From assembly GCF_000247815.1 (NCBI RefSeq), contig NC_021678.1:28245749-28309748 (forward strand): a stretch of 64,000 nt of DNA. The letters are read 5' to 3'. Position 1 is the first letter of the stretch. Each line of letters begins with the position of its first letter. This document shows, one piece after another, positions 1 to 12,966 of this stretch. The translations under genes were made by a program, and so were the position numbers. The notes beneath the pieces are model-generated. The model saw only the letters and a list, made by a program, of their open reading frames with translations, ran no database searches and was not told where the DNA came from. The DNA is from Ficedula albicollis. Its lineage: Eukaryota > Chordata > Aves > Passeriformes > Muscicapidae.

Positions 1-305
<305 letters not shown>

Positions 306-317
306 TTTTTTTTTTTT

Positions 318-2140
318 AATTTTAAATTTTTATTGGTGAGCACCGGCTCTCTTTTACAACTTTAAATGTAGCAGAAATCAGGACAAGTGATAGGAACCTG
401 CAGCCTCCTTCATTCCTGGCATAGCTGCTCTACAGTTGATTAGACATCAGGGATAAATTTGACTTGCACTATCCCCTGACATTAATGTGCTTCTGCTTGA
501 AGTCTCTGTATTGTTCTGAACTGGAACTTAATGTTTTATATTTCAGAGGGGTTTTAGAGGAGAGATCCTTTGATTTCTCACTGGCCTTGCCAGCTCCATG
601 CTAACCCTGCCAGTGGCTCTGTATAAAATATTTGGAAAATAGCTTGCTTTCTATCTTTCCTTCCTTTTTCCTCTTTCTCTTTCCCCCCTCCACTCCCCCT
701 TCTTTAATGAGCCTTTGTTGGTCCAGCTTGCTCTCTCAGTCTCTTAACACACTTGTGTGTGGAACACTAACTCCTTGAAATGCGAAACAGATGGATGAAG
801 TGTGGGACTCGCAGATATTTGTTTTGGAACAGCGCTGCACATCAGTGTCTGTGGAAGAATTTCCAGCAGCTGGGTAAGCCCGCTGAGACTTCCCTAGCTT
901 CAGTACAAAAGAGAGTCCCCTAAAGAACTTTTGGCGGTCCCCAGATCTCCCCTGGGGAGTTTTTGCAGCTCATGAAAAGCAGACTTTGCACTCCCAGGAT
1001 GACATATGGTACTTCCAAGTTCAAGCGCTAAAGGTGAAGTTATTTTATTTTGGGGAGCTTCAGGCGCTTTGCTTGTTTGCAAAACGCTCAAGAGGCGATG
1101 TGATTTAAAAAGCTGGATTAACGATGTTTTAGATTTCAACAGCAGCTTCCACCCCAAGAAATAAAATCATTCTTTGTAGCCACTGATGACTACAGTCTCC
1201 CAACACTATGGTGAAGAAAGCAGCCTGGTTAATCACATTTTGTAGGTGGGAACACAGAAGGTGAAACCCAGGTCCCAGCTGAAGTCAAAGGGAAATTTCC
1301 CCTGATTTCATTAGAAGCAGGATTCCACTGACTGTGATTAGGAGCCTGAGTCTGCAAATCCTTACTCAGAGTCTGGCCATTACTCAGACAAGCAGTCCAT
1401 TGTAGCTGTGCACTCACATAAACAAGACTTAGTGGGAATGGGTTCCCAGACCTACATTTTTATTTTCAAAAGTGGTCACTGATTTGGGATGCCTGGCTTG
1501 AGACACCTGAAAAGGCTTTTTCACTGTCAGGGAATGTTTGTGCCCGAAATCTGTCAGAGCTGGGCCTAAGGCAACACCTCCAGTCACTTTTGGTTTAGCA
1601 ATCGCGCTCATAAAAATTTGGCTTTCCTTTAGGTCGCTGTGAAAGGCCAAGAACAGCAGACTCAGGGTTTGGGGTTCCTTGTCCTTTGGACTGTATCTAA
1701 ACTCTTTACATTTATCATTTAATTTGGGGATATTGAGAACATGTCTCAGCAGGGGAATCCTTATCTGCCATGTGTTGGAACTCTCCTCCACCAAGGCTGG
1801 TAGCTGGATGACTGAACTGGAATATGCCCACAGAAACAAATGGGAAATCCAAGAGGGATTCTCAGCTCTGCAATCAAAATTATACCATACAGCTGCAACT
1901 CTCAGTCACTGCTGTCCCCACATGGCTCTCAGAGGGACAATGGCAGCTTGTAACAGGGACCTGGGGAGGCAAAGCTGAGTGGAGGTGAGGACGTGAGCAG
2001 GGAAAGGAACTTTAAAGGTTCATAAATCTGCATGGTGAGCTGGACAGTGGTTTTGGGGAGCAGATTTGTTTTTCCTTTACATCAGCTCCCTCCTGTCCCA
2101 CAGCATATCTGAGCTCAGTCTGACCTGTTGGCTTCACTTC
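318..2140. other. Unique non-coding sequence
   Basis: I recognise no exon, RNA gene or transposon here. A pyrimidine-rich tract lies at about 648-703. Open frames on both strands (up to 136 codons, 1429-1839 minus) show no domain, and they overlap each other on opposite strands as expected for chance ORFs. Confidence 0.5.
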
Positions 2141-2300
2141 ACAATGTGCTCTACCTTCTGATGGGCTTTGTTCTGCATGGAAACCTGAGCCCAGAGCTGC
2201 TCTTGCTGCCTTTATCCCCCACAATGTGCTCTACCTTCTGGTGGGCTTTGTTCTGCATGGAAACCCGAGCCCAGAGCTGCTCTTGCTGCCTTTATCCCCT
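2141..2300. repeat. Two-copy tandem duplication, 80-bp unit
   Basis: Copy 1 is 2141-2220 and copy 2 is 2221-2300. Both begin ACAATGTGCTCTACCTTCTG. At least two substitutions separate them (for example A at 2161 versus G at 2241), so the duplication predates this assembly and is probably real. It lies just upstream of the AATAT array. Confidence 0.93.
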
Positions 2301-2429
2301 TCATGCCCAGCAGCTGTCTACTGCTGCAGCAAGTTGTGAAATATGGTGCCAACAGCACATCAGCTGGTCTGTGGTGACTTGTGCTTGCACGTGGCCCTGT
2401 GAGGTGGCTGTGGTAAGTCAGTGCATTAA

Positions 2430-4543
2430 ATAATATAATAAATATAATATAATATAATATAATATAATATAATATAATATAATATAATATAATATAATAT
2501 AATATAATATAATATAATATAATATAATATAATATAATATAATATAATATAATATAATATAATATAATATAATATAATATAATATAATATAATATAATAT
2601 AATATAATATAATATAATATAATATAATATAATATAATATAATATAATATAATATAATATAATATAATATAATATAATATAATATAATATAATATAATAT
2701 AATATAATATAATATAATATAATATAATATAATATAATATAATATAATATAATATAATATAATATAATATAATATAATATAATATAATATAATATAATAT
2801 AATATAATATAATATAATATAATATAATATAATATAATATAATATAATATAATATAATATAATATAATATAATATAATATAATATAATATAATATAATAT
2901 AATATAATATAATATAATATAATATAATATAATATAATATAATATAATATAATATAATATAATATAATATAATATAATATAATATAATATAATATAATAT
3001 AATATAATATAATATAATATAATATAATATAATATAATATAATATAATATAATATAATATAATATAATATAATATAATATAATATAATATAATATAATAT
3101 AATATAATATAATATAATATAATATAATATAATATAATATAATATAATATAATATAATATAATATAATATAATATAATATAATATAATATAATATAATAT
3201 AATATAATATAATATAATATAATATAATATAATATAATATAATATAATATAATATAATATAATATAATATAATATAATATAATATAATATAATATAATAT
3301 AATATAATATAATATAATATAATATAATATAATATAATATAATATAATATAATATAATATAATATAATATAATATAATATAATATAATATAATATAATAT
3401 AATATAATATAATATAATATAATATAATATAATATAATATAATATAATATAATATAATATAATATAATATAATATAATATAATATAATATAATATAATAT
3501 AATATAATATAATATAATATAATATAATATAATATAATATAATATAATATAATATAATATAATATAATATAATATAATATAATATAATATAATATAATAT
3601 AATATAATATAATATAATATAATATAATATAATATAATATAATATAATATAATATAATATAATATAATATAATATAATATAATATAATATAATATAATAT
3701 AATATAATATAATATAATATAATATAATATAATATAATATAATATAATATAATATAATATAATATAATATAATATAATATAATATAATATAATATAATAT
3801 AATATAATATAATATAATATAATATAATATAATATAATATAATATAATATAATATAATATAATATAATATAATATAATATAATATAATATAATATAATAT
3901 AATATAATATAATATAATATAATATAATATAATATAATATAATATAATATAATATAATATAATATAATATAATATAATATAATATAATATAATATAATAT
4001 AATATAATATAATATAATATAATATAATATAATATAATATAATATAATATAATATAATATAATATAATATAATATAATATAATATAATATAATATAATAT
4101 AATATAATATAATATAATATAATATAATATAATATAATATAATATAATATAATATAATATAATATAATATAATATAATATAATATAATATAATATAATAT
4201 AATATAATATAATATAATATAATATAATATAATATAATATAATATAATATAATATAATATAATATAATATAATATAATATAATATAATATAATATAATAT
4301 AATATAATATAATATAATATAATATAATATAATATAATATAATATAATATAATATAATATAATATAATATAATATAATATAATATAATATAATATAATAT
4401 AATATAATATAATATAATATAATATAATATAATATAATATAATATAATATAATATAATATAATATAATATAATATAATATAATATAATATAATATAATAT
4501 AATATAATATAATATAATATAATATAATATAATATAATATAAT
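2430..4543. repeat. (AATAT)n pentanucleotide array, about 2.1 kb
   Basis: After a short imperfect lead-in (about 2430-2440), the unit AATAT repeats without visible interruption from 2441 to 4543, roughly 420 copies. The unit contains ATAT, so the array is very AT-rich with many possible intrastrand pairings. The 706-codon minus-strand frame reading through it is a by-product of a stop-free pentamer and not a gene. Pentanucleotide arrays of this length are normally highly length-variable, so the stated copy number may be a consensus guess. Confidence 0.97.
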
Positions 4544-4602
4544 CATATCATATCATATCATATATCATATCATATCATATCATATCATATCATATCATAT
4601 CA
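4544..4602. repeat. (CATAT)n variant array at the end of the AATAT block
   Basis: At 4544 the unit switches abruptly from AATAT to CATAT and runs about 12 units to 4602, with one slipped unit near 4561-4566. A variant block confined to one end suggests polarity: expansion of the AATAT unit next to an older CATAT segment, or the reverse. Confidence 0.93.
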
Positions 4603-5187
4603 CCTTCCTAAAGGAGACATACCCAATCTTATGGTGCCCTGAGAGGCAAAGCCTGGTGCCCAGCACACTGTCTTTCATGGCTGTCTCATGGAATCAGGTC
4701 AGTTGTATTTTCACTGCCTACTTTGGACTCATGGAGGTGAGTCACATCTCACAGATGTGGCTCATCTCTTTGCCAGCTTCAAACAGAGCTGTTATTTATG
4801 ATGTTAGTCTGTTAATATAAACTTATTTATAAGGCCAAATAATGTGAATATTTTATGGGAGATGGTAAAGGTCCTTGGATTAGAACCAGTTTGAGTTTGC
4901 TGTATTTCTTTCTCTCTCTCTTTCAATAAGAGAAGATAAGGAAAGTTATCCAGTTATGACGTGCATGCCGAGGCAAGACAGTGATGCTGGAGAGCTCAGA
5001 GAATGACACTGAGTGCTTTTGTGAAGCTCTCTGAGGATAATGAATTCAAAGCACTTCTCTGAGCCCAGCACTCCCACTTTGGCTTGTTTTGTTATTGGTT
5101 TCCATGCGTTTCTGGAGAGAGTGGACTTGGTGTTTTCACAGTCCATTCATCTCCAGTATCTCTGGAATGTCAGGCCCAGTCCAGGAG
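4603..5187. other. Unique non-coding sequence
   Basis: I see no exon, RNA or mobile element signature apart from the CR1 tail that follows. A short CT-rich run lies at about 4908-4924. Confidence 0.45.
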
Positions 5188-5270
5188 AACGTGTGTCTGT
5201 CCATGGCAGAGGGGTGGGAAACTAGGTGGTCTTTAAGGTCTCTTCCAATCCATTCTATGATTCCATGAAA
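5188..5270 (+). mobile_element. CR1 LINE 3' end fragment
   Basis: This matches the extreme 3' end of avian CR1 elements. A 'tgtccatggcagagggg' stretch is followed by 'ggtctttaaggtctcttcca' and then the terminal octamer-like tail ATTCTATGATTCCATG (about 5253-5268). CR1 has no poly(A) tail and ends in this short repeat, so the tail fixes the plus orientation. Only the 3' UTR is present, the usual outcome of 5' truncation. Assignment rests on recalled family consensus, not on a search. Confidence 0.85.
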
Positions 5271-6354
5271 TGCAAGTCCTCTCAATGATTTCATCATGCA
5301 GAGTTCTAGCATTTGACTGAGGCTAAACTCTCTGAGCAGAGCTTTTCTGAAAGATCATCTTCCTATTCAACAAGCATGACTTCATGCTATGAAATATTTT
5401 GCAGGAATGTGTCAACTCTTATGATGTTTTCAAAGATAAGAAGTTGAAACAAATAACTGTGACACTATCATTTCATTTTAGTAATCCTGAAACATTTTGC
5501 TACAGTAAAACAGAATCTTTCCTCTATTCAAAGATAAAAAGGTCTGCTACATCACTGGCATTCCAATTAATTTTACTTAGACTCTTAGGTCATATTGACA
5601 ACTGTTAATACTCTGCTGGTGTTTTTACATGCAATACTTAACAGACCTATGTTTGGTATCATTCAGATTAAATAACTTGATAGTGCTCATTATTAGAAAA
5701 AATAATAAAATATTCCTTTCTGTGAGAGAAATATCTGGTTTTGGTTCCAGAAGAGAAAATAATCACAGCACCAGGATTTCCCAAAGGATGTCAATTCTGG
5801 TCCATCACTATCACCAATATCATCACATGAGGGACCCTCACTCAGTAGGATTTATGGACTGGTTCCAAGTGCAATACAAGCCCCAAAGGTCCCTAATTGC
5901 CTCAAATCCTCAAGAGCTTGAAACAAAAGTAGAAGGCAAGGGTCACCAGATGGACAGAGACAGATGGAGAACTGCAAAGAAACCAGGAGACACACAGGTC
6001 AGCTTGATGGTAGCAGTCTCAGTGGTTTCCTCCTCAGCTCAAGCTCAGAACTTGCAGACCCATCTTCATTATGTTGTCCTTAACACTTACATGTCTGGCC
6101 ATAGCCAAAAAATCTATATCTGACCTTTCTGAAAAGACTTTCACCTTTCACCCAGATCTTCCAGTAATTCTGGGCACAATTTTACCATCACACTTGAGAA
6201 GGTCAGAAATGTTCAGTAAGAGATACAAGGCCCCATGCACAATTTTCCCCCCTCTCAAGTGGCTTTTCTATGAGAGGTAAGAGGTTATGTCAGAAAAAGT
6301 ATTACATACACACAGTAATTAGTAGTATTTATTTGAAAAAAGCCAGAAAAATGA
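5271..6354. other. Unique sequence with an unassigned 164-codon open frame
   Basis: The plus-strand frame 5629-6123 (164 codons) is one of the longest here not caused by a repeat. It is rich in His, Ser and Gln and shows no signal peptide, membrane helix or family motif I recognise. There is no splice context and no codon-usage evidence for it. I treat it as a probable chance ORF. The rest of the stretch shows nothing recognisable. Confidence 0.4.
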
Positions 6355-6526
6355 ACCTTTTTTTTGAAAGGGGAAAGTTTGAACTAAAGATCTCTGTTTT
6401 ATATAGATGTAGCATGTGTGGCTGGCTAATATCTAACCTGTTTTTTTTTTTGAAAGGGGAAAATTTGAACTAAAGATCTCTGTTTTATATAGATGTAGCA
6501 TGTGTGGCTGGCTAATATCTAACCTG
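6355..6526. repeat. Two-copy tandem duplication, 86-bp unit
   Basis: Copy 1 is 6355-6440 and copy 2 is 6441-6526. Each starts with a T run followed by GAAAGGGGAAA and ends CTAATATCTAACCTG. They differ by at least one substitution (AAAGTTTG versus AAATTTG context) and in T-run length, so this is probably a genuine, slightly aged duplication. Confidence 0.93.
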
Positions 6527-9429
6527 TGACTGAAAGTTTTGGGCTCTCAAAGATGATTGAGTATGTGGTATTGGTCAATACCATTAAACACTTTCATTTT
6601 CCTATGACAAATGACCACGGGGAGCTTGAGATTGTGTTGCCTTACAAGACACAAAGGTAATTTTTATGCTTGTAAACTTCTTTCCCTTGAAGGGATTATT
6701 ATCAACATTATTTGGCCAACAGTGAACAAAAAAGCTTAGGGTGGAAGAATAAAAAAAAGGGCTTTATAGTTGTGAAAGGCTCTATGGAGAGCAAGAGAGG
6801 CAATGCTGGCAGCATTGGACACTTAAACAGCAGCAAAATGTAAACTTTCTTACTGTGTGGATGAACTGTGTCAGAAACCAATAGAGACTGAGAAATGGAG
6901 AATATTCATTTGTAGTGTGTGTGTGTGTCTTGTTGGAGAGTATTTCTGCAGCTAACAATAGATTTCTTTCCTGAAACACTGTGCTGCAGGAGCAGATTCA
7001 CCCATCTGGTGCTCATTCCCAGGAGTGATGGGTGTCCTGTGGAAATGAGAGATGGAAATTGAGAACTTCATTAGGTTTGGCTTTGCTTCTGTGAGCAGCT
7101 CTCCCCTACAAACTGATGAAGTGGCAACACCAAACTGGATGAATTTCTTTGGTGTCTCTTAAGCCTTAGCCTAACATGAATTCAGTGAGCCTGTGTATGA
7201 GAGGGCTCGAGTATCATAATCCAAACCATGGTAAAATCAGCCCAGGGTTGAACCCTGTTACTGGGTTAACTGGGGGTATTGTCTATTGTGTAAAAAGACA
7301 AAGAGAAAAGAATCCATCCACAAACTGCTGCATTCCAAATGCCAGCAGAAGCTGCTGTTTGAGTGTTTTATTGAGATTAAATGTTAAGAATAAATTAAAG
7401 ATTTTAAATCTACAACAGGAACTTGGCAGGTTCAAAAAATCAATTTGTCACTGGAGATTTTTGTTAAGTCAGTTATGATGAGAAGAGGACTTCTGCATCT
7501 TTAGATCAGCAAAAGGAATAAATTATTGCAATAGCTGGAGTTTAGAGTGCTTAGCCCTTGTGATGCTTTTTAGTGGGACAATAATGTGTAGCCATCAGCT
7601 GATTTGAAAGTACCTTTTCACAAAGAAACCCCAAAAGCAGTTGAAATTAATCTTGGCAGTAAAGATTTAGTGTGTTTTATTGCACTTTGGTGCTTGGCTT
7701 GCATGCCTTATCACTTGATCAAGAAAAGTTAGATGTGTTATGTAATTACATGCAAATGTTCCTCAGAATTGATGTTTCAGTCTGTCAGGCTGAAAAAAAA
7801 AGATGCCGTGCTCTTCAGATACTTTCACTAGAGAAATAGCAACTTCTTATTTTTTTTTAGGATTTGTTTTAGGGGACTCTCTTCTCTGAAAACCGAAATC
7901 AGCCCTGGAGATTTGCACATTTTCCTTGAATGAGTGCCTCCTCCAAGGAGAGCCTACATGCCAGCATTTGAAAGCAATTAGCAGAGACATTTTCAGAGGA
8001 AATCAGGGACATGCTGTGGAAATGGAGGCAGATATTTCTCATTCCTCTTTACATCTTGGGTTGAGTTGCATGGACAGATCTCACACAGAATGAAATTCAG
8101 CCCTGGGCAGAAAGTCAGCACAAGGCAAATAGGCTTCCCTTAAGCCTGAGGGCTTAGATGAGAATTTAGTGGTGAGCAGGTCCAATGTCAGCCCTCAGCA
8201 CCAGTGTGAATTTTATTAATCAAAGGGGTTTCATTGCTCTGGACTATCACTACCCCACTAACACATCCAACACAACACCCAGACCTGTCAGCTGGGTACA
8301 GACTTTGAAAGCCAGAAGGCTTAGATAGGCACACCATGTCTCTTGCCATATGGTCCAGTTTTGGAGAAGATTCAGGTTTGGGATTTTCTTATGTTGGGCT
8401 TAGGCAAGTTGAAGTTCTGATCTGAGCTTTTGGTTGCATGGTATTATTAAAAGTTACTTCAGTTCCTACTTCTCACAGGAGATGTTCCTGCTCTTGGCCA
8501 CATTTTTGTTGTTTTTCATTCAAAACAGATTCTTCTCAGTCAAGATATATTCTCAAGAGATATAAGAGGAAGAAAATGAAGTTTTGCTCTTTTTATTAAC
8601 TAATTATTTATAGAGGTCAGTGCCCTTTTCACTGCCTTAAAAGGAAAAATATTTGGTTTCATTTTTCTTTATTTCTTTCTCTTATTTATTTTTTCTTTTA
8701 TTTGTTATTTTATTATTTCTTCTTATTTGTTACAAACATGGAATCATGGAGATATAGGAGTTAGATATACTAATAATTGCATTTGTGACTAATACCTGTT
8801 GCCTTGAAGGTTGTTGGATGAAACTAACTGGTGAGACTTCTTCAAGTTTGTTTTTTTAATGGTATTAAACTGTGGTAGGATCTGCTGTAAAGACTTTCTT
8901 GGTCTTTAGAATTACCAATAAACTCTGCAAGGCAGAAGGATGAACATCAGCTGTTCTCATGGAGAAGATAAAGAGAATTAGAGCAGCTACAGAAGATGCA
9001 GCTCCAAGCCCTGTTGACACATCAGGATTCAGCCTTTCAGCTTGCAGCTGTCTTGGTCAGATATTTCCCCCATCCACACTGGAGACTGCTGGTGCTGCAG
9101 CCCTTGTAACTCAAGTGCTTCCAGCCAGCCCCTCTGGGATCTAGATGTGGCAGGGGAGAAAGTCACAGCAGCATCCAAACCTGCCAGGCGGGACAGAAAC
9201 CTTCCAGCCCTGACACGCAGCCCCATCCTGGCTCTGCCATCCCAGGATGCAGACACCCAGCCCAGCAGGTGAAAGCCTTGGCTGGCACAGGGAACCTGAG
9301 CTGGCTGCTGTGAGGATGCCATGCCACCATGTCCCTGCCAGGACAGCCTGGTCACCAGTGCCACCAGCATCACGGAGCTGAGGCAGGGCAGCTTTCCCCA
9401 GACACAGGGCTGGGAGGAGACACAGCCGG
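6527..9429. other. Unique AT-rich non-coding sequence
   Basis: No exon or RNA gene is recognised. Minor low-complexity tracts are a (TG)7 at 6915-6928 and a T/TTTA-rich stretch at about 8657-8732. From about 8990 to 9429 the sequence becomes GC-richer and may include the undetermined 5' part of the LTR annotated next. Confidence 0.45.
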
Positions 9430-9440
9430 GACAGGTGACC

Positions 9441-9634
9441 CAGAGTGGACAAAGGGGTGTTCAGAGCATAATACATCATGCTCAGTCTACAAAGTGGGAG
9501 GAAGAAGGGATGTTTGGAGTGATGGCATTTATCTTCCAGAGCGGACAAAGGGGTGTTCAGAGCATAATACATCATGCTCAGTCTACAAAGTGGGAGGAAG
9601 AAGGGATGTTTGGAGTGATGGCATTTATCTTCCC
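9441..9634. repeat. Two-copy tandem duplication, 96-bp unit, inside the LTR
   Basis: Copy 1 begins CAGAGTGGACAAAGG at 9441 and copy 2 begins CAGAGCGGACAAAGG at 9537, period 96. The unit spans the U3/TATA-like part of the LTR, so the putative promoter segment is present twice. Because 96 is a multiple of 3, it leaves a 32-residue repeat in overlapping chance ORFs on both strands. Copies differ by one visible T/C change. Confidence 0.93.
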
Positions 9635-9740
9635 AAGTCCCTGTTACATGAGATGGGCCCTGCTCTCCTGGGGATGGCTGAACATCCAGAGTGAATTTGT
9701 TCCTTGTTTTGCTTTGCTTGTGTGTGTGGCTTTTGCTTTC

Positions 9741-9848
9741 CCTAATCAACTGTCTTCATCTCAACCCACAAGTTTTCCAGGTTTTATTTTTCCCCCTAAT
9801 CAACTGTCTTCATTTCAACCCACAAGTTTTCCAGGTTTTATTTTTCCA
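9741..9848. repeat. Two-copy tandem duplication, 54-bp unit, inside the LTR
   Basis: Copy 1 starts CCTAATCAACTGTCTTCAT at 9741 and copy 2 at 9795, period 54. The copies differ at least by CATCTCAACC versus CATTTCAACC. The unit covers the region equivalent to the LTR's poly(A)-signal neighbourhood, so this one LTR has duplicated two separate functional parts independently. Confidence 0.93.
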
Positions 9849-9908
9849 GTTCTCTCCCCGATCCTGCTGGTGTGGGGGTGAGAAAACAGCTGGGGGTTAA
9901 ACCTGACA

Positions 9909-12789
9909 CCATGAGGGAGCAAAGAGTTTTTCTGGGAAGTCAGGGTGAGGAGTAAATAACCTCAATGAACCTAAGATAACAGGCATCCGCTTGCTTTGTT
10001 AGTTTTTCTTCATATCCAAAAAAGAAATGGATGATTCAGTAATGAATCATTACAAGGCAAAACAAAGCCAAAATATATTTACAGACAATATTTAGGCAGT
10101 TAACAGTCATTTGGAATACTGATCTCTCAGATACTCTATTTGTGTAATTTGTGGAAATCCCAGTAGAAAAAGAAATTTAAAAAATAAAAGTATTTGTAAG
10201 GCAAAATCCTCTGCAGGAAGACTGGACATCTTCATTGTATTAGCATTGTTACTTTTTTCTATTGGCTTGTCGAGGTTTATGTGCTGCTTTTGAGGCTGAA
10301 CTTGCTAAAAGGATGAACTGTGTACCTTTAAGATAAACCACAGGGAATTAGTATCTAATCAAGCAATTGATTGTCCAAGCACTGTTTGTTCGTGCATTAC
10401 ACAGACAACATGTAACCTCAAGACATTTGGGGTTTTTTTTTACCCTTTAAAAGATTGTAATTTCTTTCAGTAGTCAAGTCCAAACATTTCATGTGATCAA
10501 ATTAAGAAAATGTGAGATTTTGTTCAACGGGGAGGAATAAAGAAGAATTGCTACACAGACAAATTGTTTTAAAGCATTCTAGGGACTACACAATAGCTCT
10601 GGGATCCCTTGGGTAAAAATGAAATAGCTACACCTTAGGAATATAATGGAAAGATATTATCAACCGTGGTTTACAGGGGATAGAAAGAGGATCCAGCCTG
10701 ACTTCCCACAGAATATGTGAATAATCTATGAGAAAGACTGAGCCCATTAAGGGTAACTACACAGTGTATGCTAAACCTTGATAGATGTTATACCCTATTG
10801 GAAGTCATGTACTTTTCTTTTTGGATAGCCTTTTAATTTATGCTTTAATATAATCTTTTAAAAATAATTCTGACTGTACTGGCACTTCTGACACACAGAC
10901 CATCATTTCAAATCCTTTTATCAGCACATGTATCATTTTGTCTCATACTAGTAATAGGATGGGAGTCAAGGAATATCTATAGTTTCACCTCATGCCTCTT
11001 AGCAATAATGGAGTTATGTGTTGCAATGAAATACTGTATAACTCGCTATTCATCAAATGAGGCTGGGCTACAGAAGAAATTTGCTCGGTGGCTGTTTCAT
11101 GCAAAGAACATCAACGGATTTGGGGTCAGGCCAAGGGCTCCCATGGCTCACTGAGATCCCAAACCCGTTGGCTGCAGTTTTGTCCCCTCTGGTGTTTTCC
11201 ACCGGCCCCCATGCACAGAGAATCTCTGCTCAGTGGCTGGAGCTGAGCAGTGCTCTCACAGGGAGTGTGTATTCCCAGTGCTGTAAGTGCAGAGGAAACC
11301 CAGCTGGGGTTTTGCCAGCTCTTGTCCAGGCTCTTCCACTGCCAATTCAGCTGCAGATCATGGGAGGTGGCACTGCAGCTACCACTGCTGCAGTGAGCTG
11401 TGCTCAGCCCCCGGAGTGCCCCCAGGGAAGGAGTCTGCAGTGGTGGGTGATGGGCTTGTAGGGTGGGGATGTTTCCCTGTTCTCCTTGTTTTCCCTGTTA
11501 CTACATCACACTGGGGATACCTTAGGCACTCCTTGGCTCAGGATGCTGGCAGTGCTGTCACACACTCCCACAGTCCCACATCTCTTCAGGCACTCAACAG
11601 AGCTTGAAGTGCACAGGAGAGGATTTGGCTCAAGAATCACTCCTGGATTTAGTATTCATTTAACAATGTGTGTTTTCATTGCTACTTTCTGGCAGACTAC
11701 AGAAGCTAAGGACTCTTGCTGCCTACAATGTCCACCCAAACATCCAGTCATCTGCCTTTCCTCATTTTTAGGCACTCCTTTGAATTTGTACCTACTTTTC
11801 TAAACCTGACCTTCTCCATTCAACCTCCCAGGACCCTCTATCAGCATTTCTACTGCTTCAGCCCAACAGAGCAAATCCCCTCCTGCTCTTTGATTTTCCA
11901 GTACTCCACAATAATTCCAATGCTAAACATTTCCTAGGGCAGGGGAAAGGTGGCCACAGAGTCCAGATGGAAAAACACTTCATTATTCTGTAGGACAGCA
12001 TCTGTATAACCTGGTCAGGATGGGAAGACTGAGGTGGAGAAGAAACCACATGGTGCAGTGGAATTGTTGAGAATCAAACTCCAGTGTCTAATGAGTCTCC
12101 ATGCAAAATTCTGGAGGTTGTAACATTTCAAAGACACTCAACACAGTCAAATTTGGGTATGTTTACATCTGCAATGGAGAAAAGAAATTTATCCAGTTTT
12201 CACCAGTAAGAAAAGGAACAAGGTTATGAGTTCATAACCCCACCTGGGTGCATCTGTTCCCACCGAGCATTCTGGAGGAAGAGTATTCAGAAAGATACTT
12301 ATTGCAATGGAAAAATAAATGCAGATTCTCCTAAGCCTATCAGGTTATTGGTTAGGTCATTTTGATTGAACTTATGCACAAGAAAAATCAGCATGAGATG
12401 GACATTTGCTAAATATCATCTATTCCAAACAGCTACATTTAGGGGAATCTAAACCCCGGAAAAATCAAGGACTTACTGTGAGAAGCTCAGCAAAGTTTAT
12501 TTTTTTTTAACCAGGAGCATTGTATCTCAGTTTTCACACATTTCATTAAAAGTCTTTGCTCTAGAAAGTCTAAAATTTGGGTGATCAATCTTACTAACCC
12601 TGCTCCCCTCCCCCCAAAAAAACCCCAAAACCTCACATCTGTGCAAGTGTATTCTCAGTAGGAAATAAAAGCCAAAGGGTTTTGGCCAGCTCCAGGATTT
12701 GGTCTCTTTTAATAGTCAGAATTTGATCAAAGCTGATTTTCTAATCTGGTGCTTGAGAAAGAGCCTTTGACCCACAATGGTGCTGAGGA
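9909..12789. other. Unique non-coding sequence with a GC-richer pocket
   Basis: 9.91-11.05 kb is AT-rich with no recognisable feature. About 11.06-11.62 kb is GC-richer and has several overlapping open frames of 100-134 codons in two frames, which I attribute to low stop-codon density rather than coding. I recognise no family in it. Confidence 0.4.
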
Positions 12790-12966
12790 ACCTGCAAGGA
12801 AACACATTGGTCCTGTAATCTTAGCTTGTCCTCATTTCCAACTGGCAAAATATATTGAAAGTCACTAAAAATATGTGTACCTGCAAGGAAACACATTGGT
12901 CATGTAATCTTAGCTTGTCCTCATTTCCAACTGACAAAATATATTGAAAGTCACTAAAAATATGTG
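12790..12966. repeat. Two-copy tandem duplication, 89-bp unit
   Basis: CCTGCAAGGAAACACATTGG occurs at 12791 and again at 12880, and the match continues through CTAAAAATATGTG. At least two substitutions separate the copies (GGTCCTG versus GGTCATG, and ACTGGC versus ACTGAC), which supports a real, older duplication. Confidence 0.93.

Larger units (their letters stand above)
9430..9908 (+). mobile_element. Endogenous retrovirus solo-type LTR (avian family), copy 1
   Basis: The sequence follows, in order, an LTR layout I recognise from bird genomes: a 'gtgacccagagtggacaaag' segment, 'atcatgctcagtctacaaag' (degenerate TATA region), 'ggagtgatggcatttatctt', 'ccttgttttgctttgcttg', 'tcaacccacaagttttcc', and a terminal 'gttaaacctgaca'. 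The same order occurs at 61.55-61.86 kb in the same orientation. No internal retroviral coding sequence lies on either side, so it is probably a solo LTR. Two internal tandem duplications (96 bp and 54 bp) lengthen it. The left boundary is uncertain, and assignment to an ERV class is from memory and unverified. Confidence 0.65.

Noticed and set aside
2426..4546. 706-codon minus-strand ORF of Ile/Tyr/Leu repeats
   Set aside because: It is a direct translation of the AATAT array. A stop-free 5-bp unit gives an endless frame, with no independent coding evidence.
9141..9749. 202-codon minus-strand ORF with a 32-residue internal repeat
   Set aside because: The repeat is the 96-bp DNA duplication inside an LTR read antisense. 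It is not a protein repeat family.
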